The notes: generated from the sequence alone by a model not told the origin. A stretch of 64,000 nt of DNA from Capnocytophaga sputigena (GCF_900446695.1 NZ_UAVP01000008.1:682001-746000), one strand, 5' to 3'. Positions 52,330-60,971 are shown, numbered from the stretch's first letter. Numbers and translations: made by a program.

Positions 52330-53427
52330 ATGAATTTAACTCCTGCATTAGAGAAACAATACACTAAAGAACAGAAAACAGCCCTTGAGGCTCAGCGTTT
52401 GGCTCAAGAAATCGCTTTTGGACCTGTTGTTTTTCAAATCTCCCAACTAATGGTAAAATTTGGCGTTTTAGAAGCGTTATGCAACGCCCCTAAAGGTCTT
52501 ACAATGGCGGAAGTTGCCGCTCAAACAAAACTGAGCGACTACGCAGTGAAAATACTTTTGGAGGCATCGCTCTCTATAGGTACCGTAATTGTGAGTAACG
52601 ACGACCGATTTTCTATCACCAAAGCAGGTTGGTTTTTGTTACGCGACAAAACAACACGCGTGAATATGGAGTTTATACAAGAGGTGTGCTACGAAGGCTT
52701 ATTCCACCTCGAAGAGGCTCTTACCGAGGGCAAACCTTCAGGATTAAAAGTATTTGGCTCTTGGCCTACTATCTACGAGGGACTTTCACAACTGCCCCCT
52801 AAAGCCCAAGAAAAATGGTTCGCCTTCGATCATTATTATTCTGATTATTCGTTTGACGATGCTTTGAACATCGTTTTCAAACAACCCGTGAAAACCCTGC
52901 TCGATGTGGGCGGCAATACCGGTAGATTTGCCTTGAGAACTGTGGAGTACAACCCCGATGTGCAAGTAACCATTATGGATTTGCCACAACAATTAGGGTT
53001 GATGAAAGCCAATACCGCTGGCAAAGCAGGTGCTGAACGCATTGCGGGACATCCTGCGAACCTCTTAGACGCCTCGGTGCCTTTCCCTAAAGGATTTGAT
53101 GCAATATGGATGAGTCAGTTTTTAGATTGTTTTTCTGAAGATGAAGTAACGAGCATTCTCACGCGTGCTGCTGCAGCAATGGACGAGCATACCTCGCTTT
53201 ACATACTCGAAGCCTACTGGGATAGACAACAACACGAAACAGGCGCATATTGCCTCACCCAAATAAGCGTTTACTTTACCGCTATGGCAAACGGCAACAG
53301 CAAAATGTACTACTCAGGTGATATGATACGCTGTGTGGAGCGCGCTGGATTGGAAGTAAGTGCTATCTATGATAACTTAGGCAGCGGCAACAGCCACACG
53401 CTTTTCCAAGTGAAGAAAAAAAAGTAA
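52330..53427 (+). CDS. O-methyltransferase-like SAM-dependent enzyme
   Basis: A 365-residue enzyme of the plant/antibiotic O-methyltransferase type: N-terminal winged-helix dimerisation domain (about 25-110, KFGVLEALCNAPKGLTMAEVAAQTKLS) and a C-terminal Rossmann domain (LLDVGGNTGRFAL near 195, VTIMDLPQQLGLM, FDAIWMSQFLDCFSEDE). Substrate unknown; such enzymes methylate aromatic hydroxyls. It stands alone with its own promoter and terminator. Confidence 0.82.
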   Translation: MNLTPALEKQYTKEQKTALEAQRLAQEIAFGPVVFQISQLMVKFGVLEALCNAPKGLTMAEVAAQTKLSDYAVKILLEASLSIGTVIVSNDDRFSITKAGWFLLRDKTTRVNMEFIQEVCYEGLFHLEEALTEGKPSGLKVFGSWPTIYEGLSQLPPKAQEKWFAFDHYYSDYSFDDALNIVFKQPVKTLLDVGGNTGRFALRTVEYNPDVQVTIMDLPQQLGLMKANTAGKAGAERIAGHPANLLDASVPFPKGFDAIWMSQFLDCFSEDEVTSILTRAAAAMDEHTSLYILEAYWDRQQHETGAYCLTQISVYFTAMANGNSKMYYSGDMIRCVERAGLEVSAIYDNLGSGNSHTLFQVKKKK

Positions 53428-53464
53428 ATAGTGAAGAGCGAAAAGTGAATAATAAATAATGCGA
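53423..53464. repeat. Heptamer tandem array, 6 units
   Basis: In-phase units of AGTGAAG/AGTGAAT/AATAAAT type, starting inside the stop codon region of the O-methyltransferase and ending before its terminator. Confidence 0.65.
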
Positions 53465-53469
53465 TACAA

Positions 53470-53511
53470 AAAACCTCCCCGTGCAATTTGAACTGCACGG
53501 GGAGGTTTTTA
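53470..53511. terminator. Strong bidirectional terminator
   Basis: A 14-bp GC-rich stem (AACCTCCCCGTGCA with its complement), small loop, A-run and T-run; between the convergent O-methyltransferase and murF genes. Confidence 0.92.
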
Positions 53512-53545
53512 TTATAGACTTTGACAAAGTGTTATAACTTGTTAC

Positions 53546-54880
53546 CTATTTTACCTGAATTAAACGTTCTAGCGCCATACCGCGTGAGCCTTTGATAAGG
53601 AGTAGACAATTGTTGAACGATAGGGTAGGGAAGACCTCTTTAAAAGCCTCGAAAGTTTCGTATTGCGGATAAGGGCTTTGGGTTTTGGCAAAGTTGCTCC
53701 CTACCAAATATACACCTTCCCACTCATAATTTTTTAGTTTATCCACTATACGCTGATGTTCTTCTGCAGCGTAGTTTCCTAATTCAAACATATCCCCTAA
53801 AATGAGTACTTTCTTCTTCTCGTCACTCATTGTAAGCAAATTGTCGATAGCAGCAGCCATACTGCTGGGGTTAGCATTATAAGCATCGAGCAATACGGTA
53901 TTGCTGCCCCATTGCATCAACTGACTGCGGTTGTTCTGTGGGATATAGGCTTCAATACCTCTTTTTATAGCTTCGTTAGAGAGTTTAAAAAATTTGCCAA
54001 AAGCTACTGCAGCGGCTATATTGGTGAAATTGTAGCTACCTACTAAATGTGAAGTTGCTACGGTAGGAGCATCGGTAAAGCCTTCTATTAGAACTCTTTC
54101 CCCTTCTTCGGTAGTTTGTGTTGAGGCATCTTCAAATTGTATGGTTACGGGTTGAGTACCCACGCATTGTACGGCTACATTCACCCCTTTACCTACCCCA
54201 AAACTATAGTCGTTGTCGTAATCGGCTAAGAGGGCTTCGGTAATAGGGTTATCGGCATTAGCGATGATGGTTTTTTGGTGCGCTTTGAGGTAGTCGTAGA
54301 GTTCGCCTTTGGTTTGTATAACGCCCTCGAATGAGCCAAATCCCTCTAAATGCGCTTTGCCTATGCTGGTGATATAGCCGTAATCGGGTTGGGCGATATT
54401 ACAGAGGAAAGCAATTTCGCCAGGGTGATTGGCGCCCATTTCTACAATAGCGATATCGGTTTCGGGTTTGATAGAGAGCAGAGTGAGTGGCACCCCTATA
54501 TTGTTGTTGAGGTTGCCTTGAGTGGCTACTACATTCAGTTGCTGTGATAAAACAGATTTGATGAGTTCTTTGGTAGTGGTTTTGCCATTGCTACCAGTGA
54601 TGCCTATCACCAGAGTTTTGAGTGTGTTGCGATGATAGGTAGCGAGTTCTTGCAGGGTAGTGAGTACATCGCTAACCAAGATCATTTTATCGGAGGTTTG
54701 ATAAGCAACCTCATCAATTACGGCATATTGAGCTCCTTTTTCGAGGGCTTCGGCAGCAAAGGTATTTCCGTTGAACGAAGCACCTTTCAGTGCGAAATAA
54801 ATACTACCTTTGGCAATATTGCGGGTATCGGTAGAGACGCCTGTAGAGGCGAGGAATTTTTGGTAAAGATTTTTCATCAA
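53546..54880 (-). CDS. murF: UDP-N-acetylmuramoyl-tripeptide--D-Ala-D-Ala ligase
   Basis: A 444-residue Mur ligase adding D-Ala-D-Ala to the cell-wall precursor with ATP. Marks: TDTRNIAKGSIYFALKG (N-terminal uracil-binding domain), P-loop GITGSNGKTTTKELI near residue 94, EMGANHPGEI, and LDAYNANPSSM with LILGDMFELG in the C-terminal part. Two ATGs are adjacent at the start; either may be used. A heptamer array covers its immediate upstream region. Downstream of gldJ on the same strand. Confidence 0.94.
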   Translation of the reverse strand: MMKNLYQKFLASTGVSTDTRNIAKGSIYFALKGASFNGNTFAAEALEKGAQYAVIDEVAYQTSDKMILVSDVLTTLQELATYHRNTLKTLVIGITGSNGKTTTKELIKSVLSQQLNVVATQGNLNNNIGVPLTLLSIKPETDIAIVEMGANHPGEIAFLCNIAQPDYGYITSIGKAHLEGFGSFEGVIQTKGELYDYLKAHQKTIIANADNPITEALLADYDNDYSFGVGKGVNVAVQCVGTQPVTIQFEDASTQTTEEGERVLIEGFTDAPTVATSHLVGSYNFTNIAAAVAFGKFFKLSNEAIKRGIEAYIPQNNRSQLMQWGSNTVLLDAYNANPSSMAAAIDNLLTMSDEKKKVLILGDMFELGNYAAEEHQRIVDKLKNYEWEGVYLVGSNFAKTQSPYPQYETFEAFKEVFPTLSFNNCLLLIKGSRGMALERLIQVK

Positions 54881-54914
54881 TAAATAATTGACAATTGATA
54901 ATTAACAGTTGTGA
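54880..54914. repeat. Heptamer tandem array upstream of murF, 5 units
   Basis: ATTGACA/ATTGATA/ATTAACA units; read on the murF strand these are TGTTAAT/TGTCAAT, the same units as in the queD leader. Confidence 0.75.
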
Positions 54915-55022
54915 TGCAAAAGTACAAAAGTTTTTTATTAGTGCTGCTACAGCGGTAGAAAATTTTAGCAAAGTGTAGTAACAGCAATATGACTTTGTAG
55001 ATATTATATAGAAAGGTATAAT

Positions 55023-55064
55023 AGAAAAAGTGCTGCAAACATTACTATTTACAGCACCTTTTCT
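55023..55064 (-). terminator. Terminator of gldJ
   Basis: Hairpin AAGGTGCTG/CAGCACTTTT with T-run on the minus strand; it separates gldJ from murF. Confidence 0.75.
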
Positions 55065-55081
55065 ATATTAGTTTTAAAAAT

Positions 55082-56731
55082 TTATCCTTTAGGAGTACGG
55101 TGATCCTTTTTAGATTTAGAACCTACACGGCTCATTGCATTACGGAATCCGATGTAATCGGTAGCGATGTATTGAGGGAGGTAACGGCGTTGTGCTGGGT
55201 CAATCCAGTAAGCGCGGTCTCTCCAAGAACCTCCTTTGAATACGCGTACTTCGTCGTCGATGAGTGAGGTACGGTCGTTAGAAGTGTCGTAATCTTTACC
55301 ATTAAGCTCTGTACCTGGTTTTTTAAAACGAGGGGCGTTGTACATAGAGTTTGTATACTCGGCGCCTGGAGCTAGGAGTTCATTTTGGTTACGGAAGTTA
55401 CGAGTAGATGATTTTTCACCATCGTTGTAACTGCGGTTATCGGCGTGAGTAAAGTTATAACGCAAGTAAGTTTCGTTAGAATCGATTGGCACAGTAGCCA
55501 AGCTACCAGGGAGGTTGCGAGCGATTACTCTTCTGTTAGGCAAGCTATCGTATTTCACTGATTCAGGAGTTACTACGATTTGTTTGCCATCTTCGCCGAT
55601 AGCGTGTTTCATATACACGTTACCACGATAGTAGTTGAAGTCGGATTTTTCATCGTCTATGATAGGACGATATACGTCGGCTACCCATTCGGCAACGTTA
55701 CCAGCCATATCATACAAACCGAAGTCGTTAGGTGGGTAAGTTTTTACAGCAACGGTGATATCACCTTTGTCATCTGACCAACCAGCTAATCCGCCGTAGT
55801 CACCTTTACCTTGTTTGAAGTTAGCCAAGAGTTCACCACGAGTGCTACGTTTAGTAGAGCGAGTGTATTGGCTATCCCAAGGGTATTTTTTTCTTCCTTG
55901 CAAAGAGTTGTACTCGCGGATACCGTTGAGTGATTTAGCGGCGTATTCCCATTCTACTTCGGTAGGTAGGCGATACTCAGGCAACAATACTCCGCTAGTT
56001 TGTTTAGCGTAGCTAGGTTCACCTTCTTTATTGGTATTTTTACCACCCATTTCGCCAGCGATTTTACCGCCATAAGTTTGGGTAGGAGCATTGAGGTAAG
56101 TATCGGTACTGAAAGTACTTTGCGCGTCAACTTGGTAACGGGCATCACGAGCGAGGTAACCATCGCGTTCGAGGATAGCCTCATTCACGCGGTCGGTACG
56201 CCAAGAGCTGAATTGTACAGCTTGAACCCAGTTTACCCCAACTACGGGATACTCGGCATAAGCAGGGTGACGCAAGTAGTTGTTCACCATAGCTTCGTTA
56301 GCGCTCAAAGGACCTCTCCACACTAAAGTATCAGGGAGAGCACCTATATATATATTGCGGTATTGCTCTTGATCGGGAGGGAAGACACGTTTGAGCCAAT
56401 CGAGGTACTCCATATACATTTTGTTGGTTACCTCAGTTTCATCCATATAGAAGGATTGTACGTGTTGCTGAGTAGGAGTGTTGTTCCAATCGTGCATCAC
56501 GTTATCTTGCACTTGCCCCATAGTAAAGGTACCACCTTCGATAAGCACAAGCCCAGGACCGGTTTCTTGATCTTTGAAATCGGTGTTGTATTGGAATCCG
56601 CCTTCTTTAGCGTTGATTCTCCATCCTGTTGCACTTGATACATTTCTATCAGACTTTTTGCCTCCACAGCTAGTGAGCAATAAGCCTGTAAGAGCTATGC
56701 AAATAGGGATTCTTAATAAACTTCTTTTCAT
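55082..56731 (-). CDS. gldJ: Gliding motility lipoprotein GldJ
   Basis: A 549-residue outer membrane lipoprotein needed for gliding and for stability of GldK. Signal LRIPICIALTGLLLTSC (lipidated Cys about 22), SUMF1-like domain with LIEGGTFTMGQVQD, MDETEVTNKMYMEYLDW, RLPTEVEWEYAAKS, DMAGNVAEWVADVYRP, VFKGGSWRDRAYWIDPAQRR and the YIGFRNA end. ATG 56731 (MKRSLLRIP) is chosen; a longer frame from 56752 adds seven residues before the signal. Paralogue of GldK but far from the gldKLMN operon. Confidence 0.95.
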   Translation of the reverse strand: MKRSLLRIPICIALTGLLLTSCGGKKSDRNVSSATGWRINAKEGGFQYNTDFKDQETGPGLVLIEGGTFTMGQVQDNVMHDWNNTPTQQHVQSFYMDETEVTNKMYMEYLDWLKRVFPPDQEQYRNIYIGALPDTLVWRGPLSANEAMVNNYLRHPAYAEYPVVGVNWVQAVQFSSWRTDRVNEAILERDGYLARDARYQVDAQSTFSTDTYLNAPTQTYGGKIAGEMGGKNTNKEGEPSYAKQTSGVLLPEYRLPTEVEWEYAAKSLNGIREYNSLQGRKKYPWDSQYTRSTKRSTRGELLANFKQGKGDYGGLAGWSDDKGDITVAVKTYPPNDFGLYDMAGNVAEWVADVYRPIIDDEKSDFNYYRGNVYMKHAIGEDGKQIVVTPESVKYDSLPNRRVIARNLPGSLATVPIDSNETYLRYNFTHADNRSYNDGEKSSTRNFRNQNELLAPGAEYTNSMYNAPRFKKPGTELNGKDYDTSNDRTSLIDDEVRVFKGGSWRDRAYWIDPAQRRYLPQYIATDYIGFRNAMSRVGSKSKKDHRTPKG

Positions 56732-56950
56732 AGTAAAAACACTTGTTAGCATAAAAATTCGGGCGCAAGATACTACTTTTTTTCAAAATAGTATACTTGT
56801 TTTAGCATTTTAACGCTATATTAATATTAAAATATTTTTTGCTCTTTGTTATATTGCTGATTTATAATTATTTGTATATCTTTTCCACTTGGTTACATTT
56901 TGCTCACTTACAAAGGTTTTAGCGTGTTTTTTAACAATTCTTTAAGTATT

Positions 56951-57988
56951 TTATTGGAGCAAATTGGCTTTATCTGCTAAAAAAATCAACAGTAGGGAGA
57001 GTAAAAAAGATATAACAGGGGCAATCATCCACATTGTGAAAAATCGCTTGACTTGGGTTTTGCGAAATATGTTTTTGTGTCCCATTTTGGCGACGCCTAT
57101 CCCAAGAATAGCTGCTACATTTACTTGTACTAAGGAGGTAGGGATACCTTTTATGACTGAGGCGAGCAGGAGTAGGCTACCTGAAATAAAGGCGATGATT
57201 ACGGCTTCGAACTTGCCAAAGAGGATAATTTCTTTACCGGTGTTTTTGAGTATTTTATGACCAAATAGGGAGGCGCCAATCCCGAAACAGGGGGCTACTA
57301 CTAAGGTGGCGAGCATTAAGATAACAATATGGTCACTTTCGCGGATGTGTAGCTCGTTGATAGTCATTGTATAGAGGGGTCCGGCGGCATTGGCAACGTT
57401 GTTAGATCCGATGGCAAACGATACGTAGAGCGCCATTATTACTAATACGATATCCCATATATGGCGTTTGTTTTCATTTTGAGCGCGCTGGATGGTGAGT
57501 CCGCGTCGACGCATAGGTTGGTATATATATTTCCCAGCGAAGAAACTGAGGAAATAGGAAATGATGGGCAGAATAAACCAAGCGGGGATAATTTCGGCAA
57601 AGAGGTTATGGGTGTCTAATTTATTGAAATAGAGCGCTGGGGCTGCTAATGCGAGTACGGCAGCTTGGCTGGTGGATTGGGGAATGCCTGATATATTGGA
57701 AATGAGCATAGTTACAGCTATGGAAAACAGAGCGATAGAAACGACTGTAAAATCCATATACTCTGCTGGCAATATGCCGCTACCCATAGTGCCGGCTGTT
57801 TTTTTGCCTGCTAGAAATGCGCCTACAAAGACCATAATCCCAAAAAGCCCTGGGATGATAGACTTCCTAATCACATTTGCGCCATAGCTAGCAGAGAAAG
57901 CAGGGGCAGTACCACTACCTCCCATAGTAATTGCTACAACCATTGCGGTGAGGAAAGGGATGAGTAACTGGTTATAAATAGGCGTCAT
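56951..57988 (-). CDS. PiT-family permease (phosphate or sulfate)
   Basis: A 345-residue inner membrane protein with about ten helices. It carries the two inverted PiT signatures in altered form: MGGSGTAPAFSASYGANVI at the N-terminus and IGSNNVANAAGPL near residue 195. Length is that of the short PiT group, which includes low-affinity phosphate transporters and the sulfate permease CysP, so the anion is open. No PhoU-like gene is next to it. Confidence 0.8.
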   Translation of the reverse strand: MTPIYNQLLIPFLTAMVVAITMGGSGTAPAFSASYGANVIRKSIIPGLFGIMVFVGAFLAGKKTAGTMGSGILPAEYMDFTVVSIALFSIAVTMLISNISGIPQSTSQAAVLALAAPALYFNKLDTHNLFAEIIPAWFILPIISYFLSFFAGKYIYQPMRRRGLTIQRAQNENKRHIWDIVLVIMALYVSFAIGSNNVANAAGPLYTMTINELHIRESDHIVILMLATLVVAPCFGIGASLFGHKILKNTGKEIILFGKFEAVIIAFISGSLLLLASVIKGIPTSLVQVNVAAILGIGVAKMGHKNIFRKTQVKRFFTMWMIAPVISFLLSLLLIFLADKANLLQ

Positions 57989-58029
57989 TTTGCTTTTATA
58001 TTGTATATTGGTGGCAAAAATACAAAATA

Positions 58030-58071
58030 ATTATCAATTAACAATTAAGAATTATCAATTAACAGTTCATA
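58030..58071. repeat. Heptamer tandem array, 6 units
   Basis: Units ATTAACA/ATTATCA/ATTAAGA in phase, between the PiT gene start and the terminator of the candidate small RNA. Confidence 0.75.
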
Positions 58072-58075
58072 AAAA

Positions 58076-58180
58076 GAAAAAAGCCCGATATTGCTATCGG
58101 ACTTTTCCATTAACCAACCAAAACTTTAAATTATGAAAACTATTATTTGAAGTTTTACAATGAGCTACCACCCTCATTGC
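58076..58180 (-). ncRNA. Candidate small RNA of about 105 nt with its own promoter and terminator
   Basis: On the minus strand a promoter (TTGG at 58214-58211, 18 bases, TACCTTTG at 58192-58185) would start a transcript near 58180. It contains hairpin CAAUGAG/CUCAUUG, then AAAACUU/AAGUUUU, a single-stranded GGUUGGUUAAUGG stretch, and ends in a terminator (GUCCGAUA/UAUCGGGC plus U6). No ORF of note. Possible relation to known Flavobacteriia RNAs (Flavo-1, 6S-Flavo) was not tested. Confidence 0.6.
58077..58102 (-). terminator. Terminator of the candidate small RNA
   Basis: Stem GTCCGATA/TATCGGGC with tetraloop GCAA and six T on the minus strand. Confidence 0.8.
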
Positions 58181-58184
58181 GCTG

Positions 58185-58214
58185 CAAAGGTACGGCGTTT
58201 TTTTGAAATACCAA
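58185..58214 (-). promoter_or_regulatory. Promoter of the candidate small RNA
   Basis: Minus-strand TTGG then TACCTTTG at 18-base spacing. No protein gene starts within 190 bases downstream on that strand except the PiT gene, which lies beyond the terminator. Confidence 0.65.
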
Positions 58215-58300
58215 AACAATTTGAAGGTTTAACAAAAGTTTAACAGTGGTAGTGATTGTTATGTGTTGATAATTAGTGAGTTGTGTGTATTTAGAATTTT

Positions 58301-58350
58301 AGAAAATCTCGGAGAATTTCTGAGAATCTTGGAAAATCTTAGGAGGGGTT
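58301..58350. repeat. Decamer array, 5 units
   Basis: GAATCTTGGA-type units with period 10, the reverse orientation of those at 35731 and 35861. Attached on the right to TGTTATAGAAAAAGCTGCCT, as at 59943. Confidence 0.75.
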
Positions 58351-58368
58351 TGTTATAGAAAAAGCTGC

Positions 58369-58836
58369 CTAAGGTTTTAGATTTTTTAATTTTTCTATTT
58401 CGGTGAGTTCTTGTGGGGAGAGTTTGCGAAATACTAAAACTCTATTTGTTTTACGAGACTGGGTTGTAACCTTTACTTTGAAAGTGACTTTACTACCCTC
58501 AATAGCAAACTCTGCTGGGTAATCTTGTTGGATAGCGGGGTTTGTAGCAATAACGATATTACCACGTACTCTGTAGGGACGTTTTTCGATACTGGTGTCC
58601 TTGTTATAAACACAGTTACCATTGCTATCTTCTTTGAAAAATATTTCTTCGGTTTCGGTAGCTGAATAGATAATCACATTTTTGTCACATTCAGTAAGAG
58701 GTTTGGGCTGATCATTATCAGTGATAGATTCTAATTTCCAACCGCCTATAAGTTGGTTAGGAGCATCGTTGTCGTCTTTGCTTTTGCAAGCGACAAGGCT
58801 TGTAATGGCTACTAAAGCTATTAAAATTTTTTTCAT
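58369..58836 (-). CDS. Lipocalin-like lipoprotein
   Basis: A 155-residue lipoprotein, signal ending SLVAC (Cys17), then a small beta-barrel-like domain opening with LIGGWKLESITDND and C(D)...C cysteines that may pair (ECDKN, GNCVYN), the pattern of Bacteroidetes lipocalin-like domains. Ligand unknown. Its last codons and stop overlap a copy of the repeated terminator cassette also found at 59951, which has lost one hairpin arm here. Confidence 0.72.
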   Translation of the reverse strand: MKKILIALVAITSLVACKSKDDNDAPNQLIGGWKLESITDNDQPKPLTECDKNVIIYSATETEEIFFKEDSNGNCVYNKDTSIEKRPYRVRGNIVIATNPAIQQDYPAEFAIEGSKVTFKVKVTTQSRKTNRVLVFRKLSPQELTEIEKLKNLKP

Positions 58837-58876
58837 ATTGAATGAGTGTTTATTTGATTTATAGAATGTTTATATG

Positions 58877-59794
58877 TTATGACCCATATTCTAATTGTGC
58901 TTCAGAAACTAATTTTTCAGAGTTATCGTTCTCTTTTACGTATGCTTTTACACTGATGGGGAAGTTCTGTGCATTGTACTTATATTCACAACGAGTAGTT
59001 GTTTTTCCTCTGCTGTTAGTAAGAATAATTTGGGTTGGGTTATTTTTAGCATCAGAGTAGCTTGCAAAGACACTTGTGGGTTCTAAAACAGCTATGTTGT
59101 GAGAAAGGTAAGGATTGTGTTTGTTGTCATAGGTAATTTCTTGTAATTCAGCACCACTATTATCTATTTTCACTACACTACCTCCTGAAAGTGTGTAGGT
59201 AGCGGTACTTCCACTACTAATGGTATTGGTAATGATATTACCAGCAGTGTCTAATTTGTATTTTTTTATCTGTTCTACCACTGTATTACCATTATTGATG
59301 TAACTGTAAGTAATTTCGTTGCAGTGGGTATCTGTTTGAGTACCATTAATTGCCGTAAATTTTTCAATTTCTTTTACAAGGCGGCTACCTTCATAAAAAT
59401 ATTGAGTATTTACATAACGAGACAAGGGATATTGTTCATTAAGGAAGTCAGAGTTATCTTTTATAAGGTTTCCTTTCTCGTCATACTCAAAAGTAGCAAT
59501 AAAATCTTTTTTGTTATCTCTTGTTCTCTCCCATTTTATGATGCGACCATTTTCGTAACTATAGGTGTTTATTTCGGGAGCGTTTTCGGCAATTCCTTTG
59601 TCGTTATATTCTTGGTGTGTACTGCCAGTTAGTTTGCCATTTACAATGGTATAGGTGCTTACCCTACTACCCTCATTTGTTTTTACAGTAACTTTTGTAA
59701 GGAAGTTACCGCTATGGGTATTGCTATTATCATCGTTTTTTTTGCAAGCGACGAGAGTAATTACTACTGCTAAAGCTATTAAAAATTTTTTCAT
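58877..59794 (-). CDS. YD-repeat-like (DUF4595-type) lipoprotein
   Basis: A 305-residue lipoprotein with signal ending TLVAC (Cys17). Repeated beta-hairpin units (YSYENGRIIKWERTRDN, FEYDEKGNLIKDNSD, YSYINNGNTVVEQIKKY, CEYKYNAQNFPISVKAYV) indicate an RHS/YD-like fold. Function unknown. Similar in style to the gene at 27182. It precedes the lipocalin-like gene by 40 bases on the same strand and may be co-transcribed. Confidence 0.72.
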   Translation of the reverse strand: MKKFLIALAVVITLVACKKNDDNSNTHSGNFLTKVTVKTNEGSRVSTYTIVNGKLTGSTHQEYNDKGIAENAPEINTYSYENGRIIKWERTRDNKKDFIATFEYDEKGNLIKDNSDFLNEQYPLSRYVNTQYFYEGSRLVKEIEKFTAINGTQTDTHCNEITYSYINNGNTVVEQIKKYKLDTAGNIITNTISSGSTATYTLSGGSVVKIDNSGAELQEITYDNKHNPYLSHNIAVLEPTSVFASYSDAKNNPTQIILTNSRGKTTTRCEYKYNAQNFPISVKAYVKENDNSEKLVSEAQLEYGS

Positions 59795-59871
59795 ATTGAA
59801 TGGGTGTTTATTTGATTTTGGGGCAAAGATACAAAATAATTGTTAATTGACAGTGATGTTGTGATGAGGGG

Positions 59872-59941
59872 GGGAGGATCTTGGAGGGGCTCGGAGAATC
59901 TTGGAGAAACTGGGAGGATCTAGGAGAATCTCGGAGGGGGA
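59872..59941. repeat. Decamer array, about 6-7 units
   Basis: GGATCTTGGA/GAATCTCGGA-type units, period 10, G-rich on the plus strand. Attached to the terminator cassette of the porin-like gene. Confidence 0.8.
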
Positions 59942-59950
59942 TTGTTATAG

Positions 59951-59982
59951 AAAAAGCTGCCTAAGGGTTTAGACAGCTTTTT
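59951..59982 (-). terminator. Terminator of the porin-like gene at 60009
   Basis: AAAAAGCTG...CAGCTTTTT hairpin. The same sequence cassette, with the decamer array beside it, recurs at 58301-58372. Confidence 0.82.
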
Positions 59983-60008
59983 GTAATCATTACTTGTGTG
60001 GTTTAGTT

Positions 60009-60695
60009 TTAGAATTTGTAACCTACACCAATTTGGATGACACGGTTTTTGAATTTCATAGAAGGTAATAAAGTTTCACCATCTTTTGAGTATTCTTTAT
60101 TAGACAACTCAGTGAGTCCTAAATTGAAAGTAGCATCAAAGAAGAGTCCCATAGGTAAGTTGTACTCAGCACCAAATCCTAAACCAAAGTCGAATTTTTT
60201 ATTAGGGGTGAGAGAGTAACTAACTTTTTCATTAGGGTCTGTGTTGTTTTCAAGTTCGGCTTCAATTTTTGCTTTTGTGAGGAATCCTAAGTTTACTCCT
60301 ACTTTAGGACGGAATCCACTGATATCATATTTGAACCAAAGAGGAATGTTGATTTGCTGAGTAGCCCATTTACTACTACTTTTAAAATTGACTTTGGGGT
60401 CTCCTGTAGATTCAACTGATTTTAATTTTGCTCCTTGGAAAGCATAGTCCACTCCAGCTTCTACCCATATTTTTTCGTTGAAGCCGTATTCAATAAAAGC
60501 TCCAAAGTGAAAACCAGGTTTGAAAGCACTGTTGAATTTAACTGTTTCTGTAAATCCTGCCACAGTCTCTGAATATTTAGGTCCAGAAAGGTTAGACAAT
60601 AAGAAGCCTGCTTTGGCTCCTACTTTGAATTCTTGGGCGTTGGCGGTGGTCATTCCCGCTACAGCCATTGCTGCAATGATAAAAAGTTTTTTCAT
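60009..60695 (-). CDS. Porin-like outer membrane beta-barrel protein
   Basis: A 228-residue protein: signal ending MTTANAQ, then a small eight-stranded-type barrel with alternating strands (FKVGAKAGFLLSNL, FHFGAFIEYGFNEKIWVEAGVDYAFQGAKL, FRPKVGVNLGF, LGFGAEYNLPMGLFFDATFNLGLTEL) ending in VIQIGVGYKF with terminal Phe, as in the PorT/outer-membrane-beta-barrel-2 family. Role unknown. Related in style to the cut-off gene at the window end. Confidence 0.8.
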   Translation of the reverse strand: MKKLFIIAAMAVAGMTTANAQEFKVGAKAGFLLSNLSGPKYSETVAGFTETVKFNSAFKPGFHFGAFIEYGFNEKIWVEAGVDYAFQGAKLKSVESTGDPKVNFKSSSKWATQQINIPLWFKYDISGFRPKVGVNLGFLTKAKIEAELENNTDPNEKVSYSLTPNKKFDFGLGFGAEYNLPMGLFFDATFNLGLTELSNKEYSKDGETLLPSMKFKNRVIQIGVGYKF

Positions 60696-60800
60696 TTCTT
60701 CTATATTTATTTGGTTATTACTATTTGATGGTTAGTTGTGCGTTGTTTATTTCGGGGGCAAGATTACGACAAATATTTGAGATATGCAAAAGTTTTTTTT

Positions 60801-60884
60801 AGGTAAGAGATAAGAGGTAAGAGGTAAGAGGGTGGGGATTAGGGGATTAAATAATTGGTAATTAGATAATTAGTAATTTGAAAG
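60801..60884. repeat. Heptamer tandem array, 12 units
   Basis: AGGTAAG/AGATAAG units drift in phase to GGTAATT/AGATAAT/TAGTAAT units and run directly into a 17-mer array. In the spacer upstream of the porin-like gene. Confidence 0.8.
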
Positions 60885-60968
60885 GGTCAGTAAATTGAGA
60901 GGGTTAGCAAATTGAGAGGGTTAGCAAATTGAGAGGGTTAGCAAATTGAGAGGGTTAGTAAATTGTAG
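60874..60968. repeat. 17-bp tandem repeat (VNTR)
   Basis: Unit CAAATTGAGAGGGTTAG: four near-perfect copies (60891-60958) with a degenerate copy before and a partial copy after. Likely to vary between strains. Confidence 0.88.
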
Positions 60969-60971
60969 AAT

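Noticed and set aside
58131-58150. Mini ORF (ATG AAA ACT ATT ATT TGA) on the plus strand
   Set aside because: Five codons, no terminator in that direction; the minus-strand RNA explains the region better.
60874-60968. Possible CRISPR array
   Set aside because: The units are directly adjacent with no unique spacers and no cas gene is nearby; it is a plain tandem repeat.
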